64,000 nucleotides of DNA from Afipia sp. P52-10 (lineage in GTDB: Bacteria; Pseudomonadota; Alphaproteobacteria; Rhizobiales; Xanthobacteraceae), in the NCBI RefSeq assembly GCF_000516555.1, contig NZ_AZSJ01000007.1, forward strand, positions 495,376 through 559,375, written 5' to 3'. A program made the position numbers and the translations under genes. Positions 28,251 through 37,637 of this stretch are shown piece after piece. Positions within the stretch are counted from its first letter, which is position 1, and every line of letters starts with the position of its first letter. The notes below the pieces were generated by a model. The model was given only the letters and a program-made list of their open reading frames with translations, was not told the DNA's origin and ran no database searches.

Positions 28251-28276
28251 CTCTTGCAAGGACGCGCTTGCAAGAG
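28233..28276 (-). terminator. Likely terminator of the PAS-domain gene
   Basis: A perfect 10-bp inverted repeat (ctcttgcaag, 28251-28260, and cttgcaagag, 28267-28276) surrounds a 6-base loop. On the minus strand it is followed by agcgcctttt and gcttttt, a T-rich tract. It lies 52 bases downstream of the PAS gene stop. Confidence 0.6.
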
Positions 28277-28327
28277 ATGGCGCGCAAGATCATGCACAAA
28301 CGACGCGCGCTTTGGCTCGTCTGGCGC

Positions 28328-28888
28328 TCAGGCTGCAGCGCGGCGCAACAACGGATTGTCGATCGCGACGACGGTCCCCGGGAAACGGATCGGCTGGCCG
28401 TCGCGATCATAGATCACCTGGCCTGTCGCGCGCACGCGCTGCACGCCACCGGCATCATCGACGAGACGATACTCGATGCTCAACAGCGTGTGCTGTTCGA
28501 TCGCGACCGTGATCGCCTGTTCGAGACGCTTGCGATCGTCGCGATGAACGCCACGGATGTAGTGTTCGAGCGGCGTGCCGTCGTGGGCGTTGGAAGGGTT
28601 GACGCCGAAGGCTCTTGCAAAAGCGGCATCAGCATAGACGCGATCGTTGGGAATATCCCAATCGAAAAAGCCGATCGTCCTGTAGAGCAGATCGCCGGCT
28701 TCAGACGGCGGGCTCATCGCTGGGTGATTGTCGCGCGGGGCGGATGGCATCTCGAGCGCCTCGAGGAAGGCCATCCGAAGTACTGTGGAAAGGAAGGGGC
28801 GGTTGATCTCCTTGGCAAGATCAGCGAGCTGGTGGGCCATCGCCGCGATGTACTCGGTGTATTCAGTGTTGTTCTTCTTTTTGGTCAT
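28328..28888 (-). CDS. PAS-domain protein without an output domain
   Basis: This 186-residue cytoplasmic protein has an N-terminal helical segment (about 1-65) followed by one PAS fold (about 68-178). The PAS part includes LLYRTIGFFDWDIPNDRVYA, the FG and HV beta strands with GVHRDDRKRLEQAITVAIEQ, and the end GTVVAIDNPLLRR. It resembles PAS_3-type sensor modules. No kinase, GGDEF, EAL or HTH region follows, so it must act through a partner or as a ligand sink. The start at 28888 has aggag 5 bases upstream. It appears monocistronic, with a hairpin terminator downstream. Such single-PAS proteins recur in Bradyrhizobium relatives; the function is unknown. Confidence 0.8.
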   Translation of the reverse strand: MTKKKNNTEYTEYIAAMAHQLADLAKEINRPFLSTVLRMAFLEALEMPSAPRDNHPAMSPPSEAGDLLYRTIGFFDWDIPNDRVYADAAFARAFGVNPSNAHDGTPLEHYIRGVHRDDRKRLEQAITVAIEQHTLLSIEYRLVDDAGGVQRVRATGQVIYDRDGQPIRFPGTVVAIDNPLLRRAAA

Positions 28889-29042
28889 GGCGTCTCCTCA
28901 CGATGTCTGAGTCGCGCCACAATTCTGACACGCGCTCCACAGCTTTGCCACTCTCAGTAGAAGGTTGCCGCCGGTTCAGCTTGGGGAAGGTTGCGGCATA
29001 ATGCGCGCCGGTGTTGGCTGGGATTCCGGTCGGGCAATAACG

Positions 29043-29216
29043 ATGTCCAAGAAGCCAACAACACCGCATAACGAAACTTATTCCGATCCGTTGAGCGCTG
29101 AAGAAGGCCTGCGTTTGCAGCGGGCGTTTGAACGCATTGCCAGCCGGAGAATTCGCGAACAGGTCATCGAGTTCGTCGAGCGGATCGCCAACGACCCCAA
29201 CCTCAAGGACAGTTGA
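29043..29216 (+). CDS. Small conserved-looking protein of 57 residues
   Basis: The short frame starts at the ATG at 29043 (MSKKPTTPHNETYSDPLSAE) and contains an amphipathic helix (EEGLRLQRAFERIASRRIRE, then QVIEFVERIANDP). It is charged, soluble and has no signal peptide. An in-frame ATG at 28965 would add Gly-rich unlikely residues, so the shorter form is chosen. I do not recognise a family. Similar short helical proteins often accompany PAS or stress genes in this group. It precedes the next small gene by 145 bases. Confidence 0.6.
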   Translation: MSKKPTTPHNETYSDPLSAEEGLRLQRAFERIASRRIREQVIEFVERIANDPNLKDS

Positions 29217-29361
29217 GCGGTCGGGTGCTCGGCACCTCGGGCGTCTTGTCCTCGCTGTGACCGTTTCCGACCGAGAGCAGTGCGAACTGAGGCGCCCGCA
29301 TGGCTTGCGCGCGAAACCGCGCTGCGGCACACCCTGGCACCCAGATGTAAGGAGGGCAGGG

Positions 29362-29658
29362 ATGGAAATTGTCAGAACGTGGGGCGGCAAATACTTCGGC
29401 TGGATCGAAGAGGGAGGGCTGTTTTCCCGCGACGGGCGCCATGTCGGCGAGTTTCGCAAAGAGAACGTGTTCTCGGAAAACGGTCACTACCTCGGCGAGC
29501 TGCGTGAAGGCCGCCTGATCACCAACGAGATCAAGCGCGAGACCCATAGCTCCGTGGGTTTCTGGCCGAACCACCAGGAGGGCGCAGGCCCGACGCCGAT
29601 CCCTGGCGACGAAGCGGCGAGGGACCTGCCTGAAGGCTACATCGATTTTGCGGTTTGA
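29362..29658 (+). CDS. Small beta-repeat protein (possible 4-fold beta-flower domain)
   Basis: This 98-residue protein starts at the ATG at 29362 with ggagggcagg directly upstream. The first half contains repeated beta units of similar pattern: GKYFGWIEEGGLFSRDGRHV, then GEFRKENVFSENGHYLGELR. Each has a turn of the G-x-[HY]-[VL]-G-E type, followed by EGRLITNEIKR. This resembles what is named a 4-fold beta-flower protein in some annotations; I give that name with caution. The C-terminal third is Pro-rich and probably flexible (NHQEGAGPTPIPGDEAARDL). The function is unknown. Confidence 0.68.
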   Translation: MEIVRTWGGKYFGWIEEGGLFSRDGRHVGEFRKENVFSENGHYLGELREGRLITNEIKRETHSSVGFWPNHQEGAGPTPIPGDEAARDLPEGYIDFAV

Positions 29659-29828
29659 TCCCGACTTGGCGCGCGGCTGAGAGCCTCAGGCAAAAGCCAG
29701 CCAAGGAGATAAGCCTGCGTTGCTGCGCCGCACTGTTGATAATGTCTGGGTGCATTCGCCGCCGAGTCGGCGCTGCTGTGTGATGCCCCTCACAGAGCGG
29801 GCCCCCAGGAAGCCTTAGCTCAGGGTGC

Positions 29829-30146
29829 ATGACACATGACCACAACCCTCGCTTCCACACCTTCGGCCTCGACGCCTTCGGCAATCGCGTCAGGATCGGT
29901 CTGACCTTCGCCGAAACGCTTGAGTTCGAGTATCTCGACTCCCACGAGCCGGTCGATGCCGATGGCAATCCGTTGCCTTGGGAGCTGCAAAGCGACGCGA
30001 TGCGGCGGGCGGAAGATCGCTGGTTCGAGCTCTATCGCAAGCATGAGGCGGCGTGTCTGGCTCTGGTCGAGGTGCGTCGTCCGCACCTTGCACGCTCGCC
30101 CTCGCTGTCAGCGCGGCGCACCCCCACCGCGGGTGCGATCCGCTAA
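29829..30146 (+). CDS. Hypothetical protein of 105 residues
   Basis: The product starts MTHDHNPRFHTFGLDAFGNR and continues VRIGLTFAETLEFEYLDSHE, with a helical EDRWFELYRKHEAACLALVE region. The last ~20 residues are Arg/Ser/Thr-rich and probably disordered. The Shine-Dalgarno is weak (caggg). The first ~80 residues are protein-like and distinct from chance frames, so I judge the gene real. No domain is recognised. Neighbours are other small uncharacterised genes. Confidence 0.6.
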   Translation: MTHDHNPRFHTFGLDAFGNRVRIGLTFAETLEFEYLDSHEPVDADGNPLPWELQSDAMRRAEDRWFELYRKHEAACLALVEVRRPHLARSPSLSARRTPTAGAIR

Positions 30147-30489
30147 TTCACTGTTTCGCTCCGCCGTATCAATCGAAGCTCGCGAAGCATTTAGTGTGCT
30201 TCTGCGAATGATGTGTGCGTAGCTGTTTTCTAACCCGACGATCTGCCTCTGAGCTGAGAAAATTATCTCGTATTTTTAAAAAGATACGAGCATCTTCTCG
30301 CCGGATGGTGCAGCAGTGGCCCCGCTTCCACTGTGGCTCCAATGTCTCAAGCAGCCAAGTTTCGGTTGGAAGTGGTGGCGAGGGGTTTCGCCGCCTTGCA
30401 GCGATGCTTATGGTAAATCGCGCTAGGCCTTGAGTCGGGGCGTTGACCGGCACCCAGCATGGGATAACCGGCCAGCGGAGTTGATGGGG
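30147..30489. other. Intergenic region upstream of the TolC-family gene
   Basis: No gene is seen. The base composition drops to AT-rich at about 30220-30290. An AT-rich dyad (30267-30290) stands out and may be a terminator for the upstream small gene or an operator or promoter element for the downstream one. Confidence 0.5.
30267..30290. repeat. AT-rich dyad symmetry upstream of the TolC-family gene
   Basis: The arms ctcgtat (30267-30273) and atacgag (30284-30290) are exact reverse complements, and the spacer tttttaaaaag is itself nearly self-complementary. It lies about 200 bases upstream of the TolC-family start. Confidence 0.55.
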
Positions 30490-31905
30490 ATGTGTCGGGT
30501 GGAAGGTTTTAAAGCGATCGTTGGCGTCGCGGCGGTTGCACTTGGGGTTGGACTGTCCAACGTCGGCCACGCAGACACGCTCGAGGCCGCGCTTGTGCGC
30601 GCCTATCAGAACAACCCGCAATTGAATGCGCAGCGGGCGTCAGTCCGCGCCACCGACGAGACGGTTCCGCAGGCGTTGTCCGGTTACCGGCCGCGCGTTT
30701 CGATCACTGCCAGCGTCGGCACTCAGTACACGGACTCGCTGACCAAGACACAGAGCGCGCTCACCGGCGGCACTGCCGTCTATACCGATGCCCATGGTAT
30801 CAATGCGCCGCGCAGTGTCGGCGCGACCGTGACGCAGAACGTTTTCAACGGCTTCCAGACCGCGAACCGTACGCGGGCGGCCGAAAGCCAGGTCTCTGCG
30901 GCGCGCGAAGGCTTGCGCGTGCTGGAGCAGACGGTGCTGTTGGCGGCCGCCACCATTTACATGGACTACCTGCGCGATGCGGCGATCGTCGAGGTTCAGC
31001 GCAGCAACACCCGCGTCCTGGAGCAGACGCTGAAGCAGGTGCGTGACCGCTTCAGCGTCGGCGAAGTGACGCGAACCGACGTGGCGCAGTCCGAAGCGCA
31101 ACTCGCGGCCGGCCGTTCTCAGTTGCTTGCCGCTGAATCCAATCTGACGACAACCCGCGCCAACTTCCGTCGCATCATCGGCAATGAGCCGGGCCAGCTC
31201 GCGCCGGGCACCCCGGTTGACCGTTTCTTCCCCGGATCGCTGCCGTCGGCGGTCGAGATGGGGCTGATCCAGAACCCGAACGTGACGGCGGCGATGCATG
31301 GCATCGACGTGTCGTTCCTGAACGTGAAGGTCGCCGAGGGCGCGCTGTTTCCGACCGTGAACCTGGTCGCATCGGTGCAGCAGTCCTATGAAACGACGTT
31401 GCCGATCCTGCGCAGCTTCGGTGCGTCGGCCGCAGCGCAGATTTCGGTTCCCGTCTATCAGGGCGGCTCGGAATATTCGCTAATCCGGCAGAACAAGGAA
31501 ACCTTGGCGCAGCAGCGTCTTGTGCTCGATCAGGTTCGCGACCAGACCCGTGCGACGGTGGTTCAGTCGTGGGGCCAGCTCCAAGCGGCAAAGGCGCAGG
31601 TCACCTCGGCCGCGGCCCAGGTCACCGCATCGGAAACCGCATTGAACGGCGTGCGAGAAGAGGCACGGGTCGGTCAACGGACGACCCTCGACGTGCTGAA
31701 CGCGCAACAGGCATTGGTCAACGCCCGCGTCGCCATGGTGACGGCGCAGCACGACCGCATCGTCGCATCCTACTCGACGCTGGCTGCCGTGGGCCGCCTG
31801 TCGCCGTCGATCCTCGGTCTCTCGACCACGATCTACGATCCGAGCGTCCATTATCATCAGGTCCGCGATGCGTGGACCGGTGTGCGGACGCCGGACGGTC
31901 GCTAA
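30490..31905 (+). CDS. TolC-family outer membrane channel (type I secretion type)
   Basis: This channel of about 471 residues has a signal peptide (VAAVALGVGLSNVGHADTLE, cleaved after HA). The two outer-membrane-factor repeats start at LEAALVRAYQNNPQLNAQRA and repeat near GLIQNPNVTAAMHGIDVSFL. It has no lipobox, unlike the NodT-type gene at 6.7 kb. It is therefore closer to TolC itself, which serves type I secretion and efflux. Two starts are possible: ATG 30484, and ATG 30490 with gcggag at a better 9-base spacing. It is followed by popZ and valS. No adaptor or ABC partner is adjacent, so it may be shared by several systems. Confidence 0.9.
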   Translation: MCRVEGFKAIVGVAAVALGVGLSNVGHADTLEAALVRAYQNNPQLNAQRASVRATDETVPQALSGYRPRVSITASVGTQYTDSLTKTQSALTGGTAVYTDAHGINAPRSVGATVTQNVFNGFQTANRTRAAESQVSAAREGLRVLEQTVLLAAATIYMDYLRDAAIVEVQRSNTRVLEQTLKQVRDRFSVGEVTRTDVAQSEAQLAAGRSQLLAAESNLTTTRANFRRIIGNEPGQLAPGTPVDRFFPGSLPSAVEMGLIQNPNVTAAMHGIDVSFLNVKVAEGALFPTVNLVASVQQSYETTLPILRSFGASAAAQISVPVYQGGSEYSLIRQNKETLAQQRLVLDQVRDQTRATVVQSWGQLQAAKAQVTSAAAQVTASETALNGVREEARVGQRTTLDVLNAQQALVNARVAMVTAQHDRIVASYSTLAAVGRLSPSILGLSTTIYDPSVHYHQVRDAWTGVRTPDGR

Positions 31906-32104
31906 CCGCGGTTCCGGCTGAGTCGAATCTGCTTCCGATAGTGTTGAGCGTTTCACGGTCGTTTGCTTGCAATCGATTGTCGGCGTGAGCTAGCCTTTTC
32001 GCTGGCATCGTTGCGATTCGAATTCGATTCGCGAAGCGCTGTGCATCGGGTGGGCTGCTTGGGGATGGGTGGCCGTGGATGGCGTCGATGAAGTGGGTCT
32101 CAGC

Positions 32105-32845
32105 ATGACGCAACCGGCGAAAACGCAGGAACCCTCGATGGAGGAAATCCTTGCGTCGATCAGACGTATTATCGCCGACGACGAGGCGAAGCCGGATGCG
32201 GCGGCTGCGCCACAGCCGTCCGCGCCGCGCGCGCAAGCGGCACCAGAGCCGGTCACGAGGATCCAGCCACAGCCGGTGGCGCCGCCGCCGGCCGTGGTCG
32301 CGCCAGCGAAACCAGTAGCTGCAGCTAAGTCCGCGGCGCCCCCGCCGCCAGCAGCCAGCAACAGTCAGGACGATATCGATGCAATGCTGGCCGGTCTCGA
32401 TGCTGAGACGGCGGAGGAGGATGTCCGGGCTGCGGCTGCTGCATCGGCGGAGCCCGACGACGTATTCGATCTGACCGAGCAGATGGCCGTCTCGCCGCCG
32501 TCGCCGCCTGAGTTCCGCAAGATCGAGCCGCAGAACGACGTCGAATTCTCCGAACCTGCGCCGCGACCGGTCCGCAACTTCGAAGAACAGGTTCGGGAGC
32601 GGGTGGTCGAGGAGGTGGCGGCGCCAGCGGCGCGGCCATTGATGTCGCAGTCCACGTTTGCGGCGGTCGATTCCGCCTTCAACACGCTGGCGCAGACCGT
32701 GCTCAGCAACAATGCCCGCACGCTGGAAGATCTCGTGAAGGAGATGCTGCGACCACTCCTGAAGACCTGGTTGGACGATAATCTTCCGAGCCTGGTCGAA
32801 AAGATTGTGCGTGCGGAAATCGAGCGGGTATCCCGCGGCCGCTGA
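32105..32845 (+). CDS. popZ: PopZ-family pole-organizing protein (DUF2497)
   Basis: This 246-residue protein has the PopZ plan. A short N-terminal helix (EPSMEEILASIRRIIADDEA) is followed by a long Pro/Ala-rich acidic linker (about 35-165). A conserved C-terminal helical oligomerisation region ends it (AVDSAFNTLAQTVLSNNART, then LEDLVKEMLRPLLKTWLDDN). In Caulobacter and relatives PopZ forms a polar condensate that anchors the chromosome origin and cell-cycle proteins. The ATG at 32105 (MTQPAKTQEPSM) is preferred to an in-frame ATG 36 bases upstream. The position directly upstream of valS is a common alphaproteobacterial arrangement. Confidence 0.88.
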   Translation: MTQPAKTQEPSMEEILASIRRIIADDEAKPDAAAAPQPSAPRAQAAPEPVTRIQPQPVAPPPAVVAPAKPVAAAKSAAPPPPAASNSQDDIDAMLAGLDAETAEEDVRAAAAASAEPDDVFDLTEQMAVSPPSPPEFRKIEPQNDVEFSEPAPRPVRNFEEQVRERVVEEVAAPAARPLMSQSTFAAVDSAFNTLAQTVLSNNARTLEDLVKEMLRPLLKTWLDDNLPSLVEKIVRAEIERVSRGR

Positions 32846-33163
32846 GTCCCCGACCACCACCTCACGCTCACCGCATCGCCGGCGGCAGCTTGGTTTCATG
32901 GGCACAACCATGCCGAACTTGTTGATTTCGCTCGCCTTGACTCGGCACGCGGTCAGGGCTTTCTAGGAAGCCGATTCCGATAGTCGCATGCCTCCTCGGC
33001 TGATGTGATGTGAATGTTGGAATCCAACGACCACGCACAAATATAAGTTTCTGATGGCGTTTTGGATTTGATCGTCGCGTGATGCGTGCCCGCCGCGGCT
33101 CGCCAAACGACGATCGGACCAACTCCACCAGCCCGTTCCCAAAAATCGGTGCTTGTCCCGGAT
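32846..33163 (+). other. Intergenic region between popZ and valS
   Basis: About 318 bases hold no recognisable gene, terminator or riboswitch. The more AT-rich part at about 33000-33075 (caaatataagtttctgatgg) is the likeliest place for the valS promoter. Frames that extend valS upstream into this gap lack conserved residues. Confidence 0.5.
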
Positions 33164-35941
33164 ATGATCGAAAAGAATTACCAGCCCGCGGATATCGAGA
33201 GCCGCATGTCCCGTCTGTGGGAAGACGCCAACGCCTTCAAGGCGGGGCGGCCCGCCGTCGCCGGCGCCGAGCCCTTCACAATCGTCATTCCGCCGCCGAA
33301 TGTCACCGGCTCGCTGCATATGGGGCACGCGCTCAACAACACGTTGCAGGACATCCTGTGCCGGTTCGAGCGGATGCGCGGCCGCGACGTGCTCTGGCAG
33401 CCGGGGACCGACCATGCCGGCATCGCCACCCAGATGGTGGTGGAGCGGCAGTTGATGGAGCGGCAGGAGCCGGGCCGGCGGGCGATGGGACGCGAGAGAT
33501 TCCTGGAACGCGTCTGGCAGTGGAAGGCGGAGAGCGGCGGTACCATCGTCAACCAGCTCAAGCGTCTCGGCGCGTCGTGCGATTGGTCGCGCGAGCGCTT
33601 CACCATGGACGAGGGGCTGTCGCGGGCGGTGCTCAAGGTGTTCGTCGAGCTTTACCGTGCCGGCCTGATCTACAAGGACAAGCGGCTGGTCAACTGGGAC
33701 CCGGCGCTGCTGACGGCGATCTCCGATCTCGAGGTGCAGCAGATCGAGGTCAAGGGCAGCCTCTGGCATCTGCGCTATCCGCTCGAAGGCGTCGCCTTCG
33801 ATCCGGAGGATCGCTCGACCTATATCGTCGTCGCCACCACGCGGCCCGAGACGATGCTGGGCGACACCGGCGTCGCGGTGCATCCGGACGATGAACGCTA
33901 CAAGCATCTGATCGGCCAGCATGTGATCCTGCCGCTGGTCGGCCGCCGGATTCCCATTGTCGCCGACACCTATTCCGATCCGGAGAAGGGTTCCGGTGCG
34001 GTCAAGGTGACGCCGGCCCACGACTTCAACGACTTCGAGGTCGGTCGCCGCCACGGGCTGCCGCAGATCAATATCCTCGATATCGAGGGCAACCTCGCGC
34101 TCAAGGGCAACGAGGATTATCTGCGCGGGCTGCCGGAAGGCGCTTCCGAGTTTGCCGGCGAATTGCATGGCGTCGAGCGCTTCGCGGCGCGCAAGCGGAT
34201 CGTCGAGCGGCTGGAGAACTTCGGCTTCCTGGACAAGATCGAGCCGCACACGCACATGGTGCCACATGGCGATCGCTCCAACGTGGTGATCGAGCCGTTC
34301 CTCACGGACCAGTGGTACGTGGACGCCAAGACCATGGCGCAGCCGGCGATCGAGGCCGTGCGCAATGGCAGCACGACCTTCGTCCCGAAGAATTGGGAGA
34401 AGACCTACTTCGAGTGGATGGAGAACATCCAGCCCTGGTGCATCTCGCGCCAGCTCTGGTGGGGCCACCAGATTCCAGCGTGGTACGGCCCGGACGACAA
34501 GGTGTTCGTCGCCGAGACCGAGGAGGAGGCCGTCGCCAACGCGCTTGCCTATTACGTCGAGAAGGAAGTCATCACCCCGGAGCAGGGGCACGACATGGCG
34601 GTTGACCCTGCCAAGCGCGCAGGCTTCATCACCCGCGACGAGGACGTGCTCGACACCTGGTTTTCGTCCGCGCTGTGGCCGTTCTCGACCTTGGGCTGGC
34701 CCGACGACGTGCCGGAGGTGAAGCGGCACTATCCGACCGACGTGCTGGTGACCGGCTTTGACATCATCTTCTTCTGGGTCGCCCGGATGATGATGATGGG
34801 CCTGCACTTCATGAAGGACGTGCCGTTCCCGACCGTCTACATCCATGCGCTCGTCCGTGACGAGAAGGGTGCGAAGATGTCGAAGTCGAAGGGCAACGTC
34901 ATCGACCCGCTGCACCTGATCGACGAGCTCGGCGCCGACGCGCTGCGCTTCACGCTGTCGGCGATGGCGGCGCAGGGCCGCGACATCAAGCTGTCGAAGC
35001 AGCGCGTCGAGGGGTATCGCAACTTCGCCACCAAGCTTTGGAACGCGGCGCGGTTCGCCGAGATGAATGCCTGCGCCCTGGAGCCGGGCTTCGATCCGTC
35101 GCAGGCCACGCAGACACTCAACCGCTGGATCGCGCATGAGACCGCACGCGCCACCCGCGAGGTGACGGAAGCGATCGAGGCCTATCGCTTCAACGAGGCG
35201 GCGAACGCCGTCTACCGCTTCGTGTGGAACATTTATTGCGACTGGTATCTAGAGCTGGCGAAGCCGGTTCTCACTGGCCCCGATGGGCCGGCGAAGACCG
35301 AAACCCGGACGATGGTCGCATGGGCGCGCGATGAGATCCTCAAGCTGCTGCACCCGTTCATGCCTTTCATCACCGAGGAACTGTGGGCGGTCGCCGCAAC
35401 CTCGAAGCGCGACACGATCCTGACGCTCGCCGCCTGGCCAGCCCAAAAGGGGCTGGAGGATGCGCAGGCCGAGGCCGAAATCGGTTGGGTGGTCGATCTG
35501 ATCACGGCCGTTCGTTCGCTCCGGGCGGAAATGAACGTCGCGCCGGCGACGCTCACCCCATTGGCTCTGGTCAATGCGCCGAAGGAGACGCGCGAGCGTG
35601 CCGAACGTTGGAGCGAGGTGATCAAGCGCCTCGCGCGGCTGTCCGAGATCACGATCGCGACAGAGATGCCGCAGGGCGCGGTGCAGCTCTTGGTGCGCGG
35701 CGAGGTCGCAGCGTTGCCGCTGAAGGGCGTGATCGATTTCGACGCCGAACGTACGCGCCTGCAGAAGGAGATGAGCAAGGCGGAAGCCGACATCAAGCGC
35801 GTCGACGCCAAGCTCGGCAACACCGATTTCATGGCGCGGGCGCCGGAAGAGGTCGTCGAGGAGCAGCGCGAGCGACGGGAGGAGGCCGAGGCCCGCCGCG
35901 TGAAGATCGTCGAGGCGCTGGAACGGCTGAAGGGCATTTGA
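33164..35941 (+). CDS. valS: Valine--tRNA ligase
   Basis: This 925-residue class I aminoacyl-tRNA synthetase charges tRNA-Val. The HIGH motif appears as HMGH at residues 52-55 ([15 protein letters not shown]) and KMSKS at 571-575. The CP1 editing domain ([19 protein letters not shown]) lies between them, and the anticodon-binding and C-terminal coiled-coil regions are complete ([20 protein letters not shown]). The start ATG 33164 ([15 protein letters not shown]) fits the family; the frame stays open 78 bases upstream but without conserved sequence. It converges with the glycosylase gene 44 bases beyond its stop, across a small GC-rich hairpin. Confidence 0.97.
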   Translation: MIEKNYQPADIESRMSRLWEDANAFKAGRPAVAGAEPFTIVIPPPNVTGSLHMGHALNNTLQDILCRFERMRGRDVLWQPGTDHAGIATQMVVERQLMERQEPGRRAMGRERFLERVWQWKAESGGTIVNQLKRLGASCDWSRERFTMDEGLSRAVLKVFVELYRAGLIYKDKRLVNWDPALLTAISDLEVQQIEVKGSLWHLRYPLEGVAFDPEDRSTYIVVATTRPETMLGDTGVAVHPDDERYKHLIGQHVILPLVGRRIPIVADTYSDPEKGSGAVKVTPAHDFNDFEVGRRHGLPQINILDIEGNLALKGNEDYLRGLPEGASEFAGELHGVERFAARKRIVERLENFGFLDKIEPHTHMVPHGDRSNVVIEPFLTDQWYVDAKTMAQPAIEAVRNGSTTFVPKNWEKTYFEWMENIQPWCISRQLWWGHQIPAWYGPDDKVFVAETEEEAVANALAYYVEKEVITPEQGHDMAVDPAKRAGFITRDEDVLDTWFSSALWPFSTLGWPDDVPEVKRHYPTDVLVTGFDIIFFWVARMMMMGLHFMKDVPFPTVYIHALVRDEKGAKMSKSKGNVIDPLHLIDELGADALRFTLSAMAAQGRDIKLSKQRVEGYRNFATKLWNAARFAEMNACALEPGFDPSQATQTLNRWIAHETARATREVTEAIEAYRFNEAANAVYRFVWNIYCDWYLELAKPVLTGPDGPAKTETRTMVAWARDEILKLLHPFMPFITEELWAVAATSKRDTILTLAAWPAQKGLEDAQAEAEIGWVVDLITAVRSLRAEMNVAPATLTPLALVNAPKETRERAERWSEVIKRLARLSEITIATEMPQGAVQLLVRGEVAALPLKGVIDFDAERTRLQKEMSKAEADIKRVDAKLGNTDFMARAPEEVVEEQRERREEAEARRVKIVEALERLKGI

Positions 35942-35985
35942 CCGGGGCGGACCCGGACCCTTGTCCGGTTCGGTCGTAATCTCCG

Positions 35986-36585
35986 TCAGCGCGCGGGAAA
36001 CCGCTTGCTGACGAAGCGCGATCCTTTCAAGCCATAGCGCCAGGGCAGATCGGCAGCTTTGCTGATGCCGATCCGGACGTCGGTGATCACCTCCGGCTTG
36101 CTGGTCCGGGCATGGATGGCCAACGGTGCGGCATCGAGCGGCAGCGTGTTGTGCCTGTTCGTGATGCCGAGGGCTTCGCAGAGCTTGCCCGGCCCCGAAC
36201 ACAGCGCCCGCTCGTCCTCCAGCCCACGCCTGAGTCGCATGGCGGCGATGCCGTGCGTCGGCTCGAGCGCGCGCAGCAGCACGGCGCTGGCGGAACCCGC
36301 TTCCTCACAGACGAAGTTCGCGCACCAATGGATACCGTAGGAGCGGTACACGTAGAGGAACCCGGCAGGACCGAACATGATGCGGTTGCGCGGGGTCGGT
36401 CCGTTATAGGAATGAGCGGCCGGATCGGTGTGGTGATAGGCCTCGACCTCGACGATGATGCCGCCGACCCCGTCCACCAGCAGCGTGGCCCCGATCAGCT
36501 CGGGCGCGACCTCGTGCACGCTGCGATCAAAAAACCGTTTGGTCAGGCGTTTGCCCAATTTCGGGGCGGGGGTATGCTGGAGCAT
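35986..36585 (-). CDS. DNA-3-methyladenine glycosylase (AAG/MPG family)
   Basis: This 199-residue monofunctional base-excision repair enzyme resembles human AAG and removes alkylated and deaminated purines. The catalytic glutamate is E48 in IVEVEAY (human IVETEAY), followed by the family motifs [20 protein letters not shown] and [18 protein letters not shown]. The last region contains the [11 protein letters not shown] end typical of the family. Length is normal for bacterial members. It stands alone between valS and lipA and is divergent from lipA. Confidence 0.93.
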   Translation of the reverse strand: MLQHTPAPKLGKRLTKRFFDRSVHEVAPELIGATLLVDGVGGIIVEVEAYHHTDPAAHSYNGPTPRNRIMFGPAGFLYVYRSYGIHWCANFVCEEAGSASAVLLRALEPTHGIAAMRLRRGLEDERALCSGPGKLCEALGITNRHNTLPLDAAPLAIHARTSKPEVITDVRIGISKAADLPWRYGLKGSRFVSKRFPAR

Positions 36586-36673
36586 CGCGGGCGAATATCG
36601 ATTATAAGGGCGTCAGGGCAGGTTGCGGCTTGGAGCGCGGCGGATTACCTAAAGGTAACACGAACGGGTCGCC

Positions 36674-37633
36674 ATGGTCGTCGTCATCGATACAGTTTCT
36701 GCGCAGCCGCTGCGCCCCCGCCATCCGGAAAAGGCGCATCGGCCGGACATGCCGTCGCCGCCGAAACCGGACTGGATTCGCGTACGTGCGCCGACCAGCC
36801 GTGGCTATGCCGATACCCGCAAGATCGTCCGCGACAACGGCCTCGTCACCGTCTGCGAGGAGGCCGGCTGCCCCAACATCGGTGAGTGCTGGGACAAGAA
36901 GCACGCCACCTTCATGATTATGGGCGACACCTGCACGCGTGCCTGCTCGTTCTGCAACGTCAAGACCGGTATCCCGGAGGCGCTCGAGGCCGCCGAGCCG
37001 CAGCGCGTCGCGGACGCCGTCGCCAAGCTCGGCCTCGCCCATGTGGTCATCACCTCAGTCGATCGCGACGATCTCGCCGACGGCGGCGCCGATCATATCG
37101 CCCAGACCGTGCGGGCGATCCGCGCGAGCTGTCCGACTACGACCATCGAGATCCTGACGCCGGACTTCCTGCGCAAGGATGGTGCGCTGGAAGTCGTCGT
37201 TGCATCAAAGCCCGATGTCTTCAACCACAACCTGGAAACGGTGCCATCGCGCTATCTGTCGGTGCGGCCGGGCGCCCGCTACTTCCATTCGGTGCGCCTG
37301 CTGCAACGGGTGAAGGAGATCGATCCCACCATCTTCACCAAATCCGGCATTATGGTCGGGCTTGGCGAGGAGCGGCACGAGGTGCTGCAGGTGATGGACG
37401 ACTTGCGTTCGGCAGATGTCGATTTCATCACCATTGGTCAGTACCTGCAGCCGACCCGCAAGCATCACGGTGTCGCGCGCTTCGTCACGCCGGACGAATT
37501 CGCGGCATACGAGAAGGTCGCCTACACCAAAGGCTTTCTGATGGTGTCGGCGAGCCCGCTGACGCGCTCGTCCCATCACGCGGGCGACGACTTCGCCAAG
37601 CTGCAGGCGGCGAGGGCGGCCACCGCCCGTTGA
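36674..37633 (+). CDS. lipA: Lipoyl synthase (radical SAM)
   Basis: This 319-residue radical-SAM enzyme inserts two sulfurs into octanoyl groups on lipoyl domains. The auxiliary cluster cysteines are C61, C66 and C72 ([12 protein letters not shown]). The radical-SAM cluster cysteines are C87, C91 and C94 (CTRACSFC). The C-terminal [14 protein letters not shown] holds the conserved RSS serine that binds the auxiliary cluster. Full length. It starts a plus-strand series, with the next gene only 4 bases downstream of its stop. Confidence 0.97.
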   Translation: MVVVIDTVSAQPLRPRHPEKAHRPDMPSPPKPDWIRVRAPTSRGYADTRKIVRDNGLVTVCEEAGCPNIGECWDKKHATFMIMGDTCTRACSFCNVKTGIPEALEAAEPQRVADAVAKLGLAHVVITSVDRDDLADGGADHIAQTVRAIRASCPTTTIEILTPDFLRKDGALEVVVASKPDVFNHNLETVPSRYLSVRPGARYFHSVRLLQRVKEIDPTIFTKSGIMVGLGEERHEVLQVMDDLRSADVDFITIGQYLQPTRKHHGVARFVTPDEFAAYEKVAYTKGFLMVSASPLTRSSHHAGDDFAKLQAARAATAR

Positions 37634-37637
37634 CGCG

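Noticed and set aside
27950-28960. 336-codon plus-strand frame across the porin upstream region and PAS gene
   Set aside because: Most of it is antisense to the PAS gene, which has a good start, a ribosome-binding site and a terminator. The non-overlapping part has no protein-like features.
32963-35137. 724-codon antisense frame across valS
   Set aside because: valS is complete and conserved on the other strand. The antisense product has no recognisable domain.
35953-35968. Terminator between convergent valS and the glycosylase gene
   Set aside because: Only a 6-bp GC hairpin (ccggac/gtccgg) without a T-run; too weak to list as a feature.
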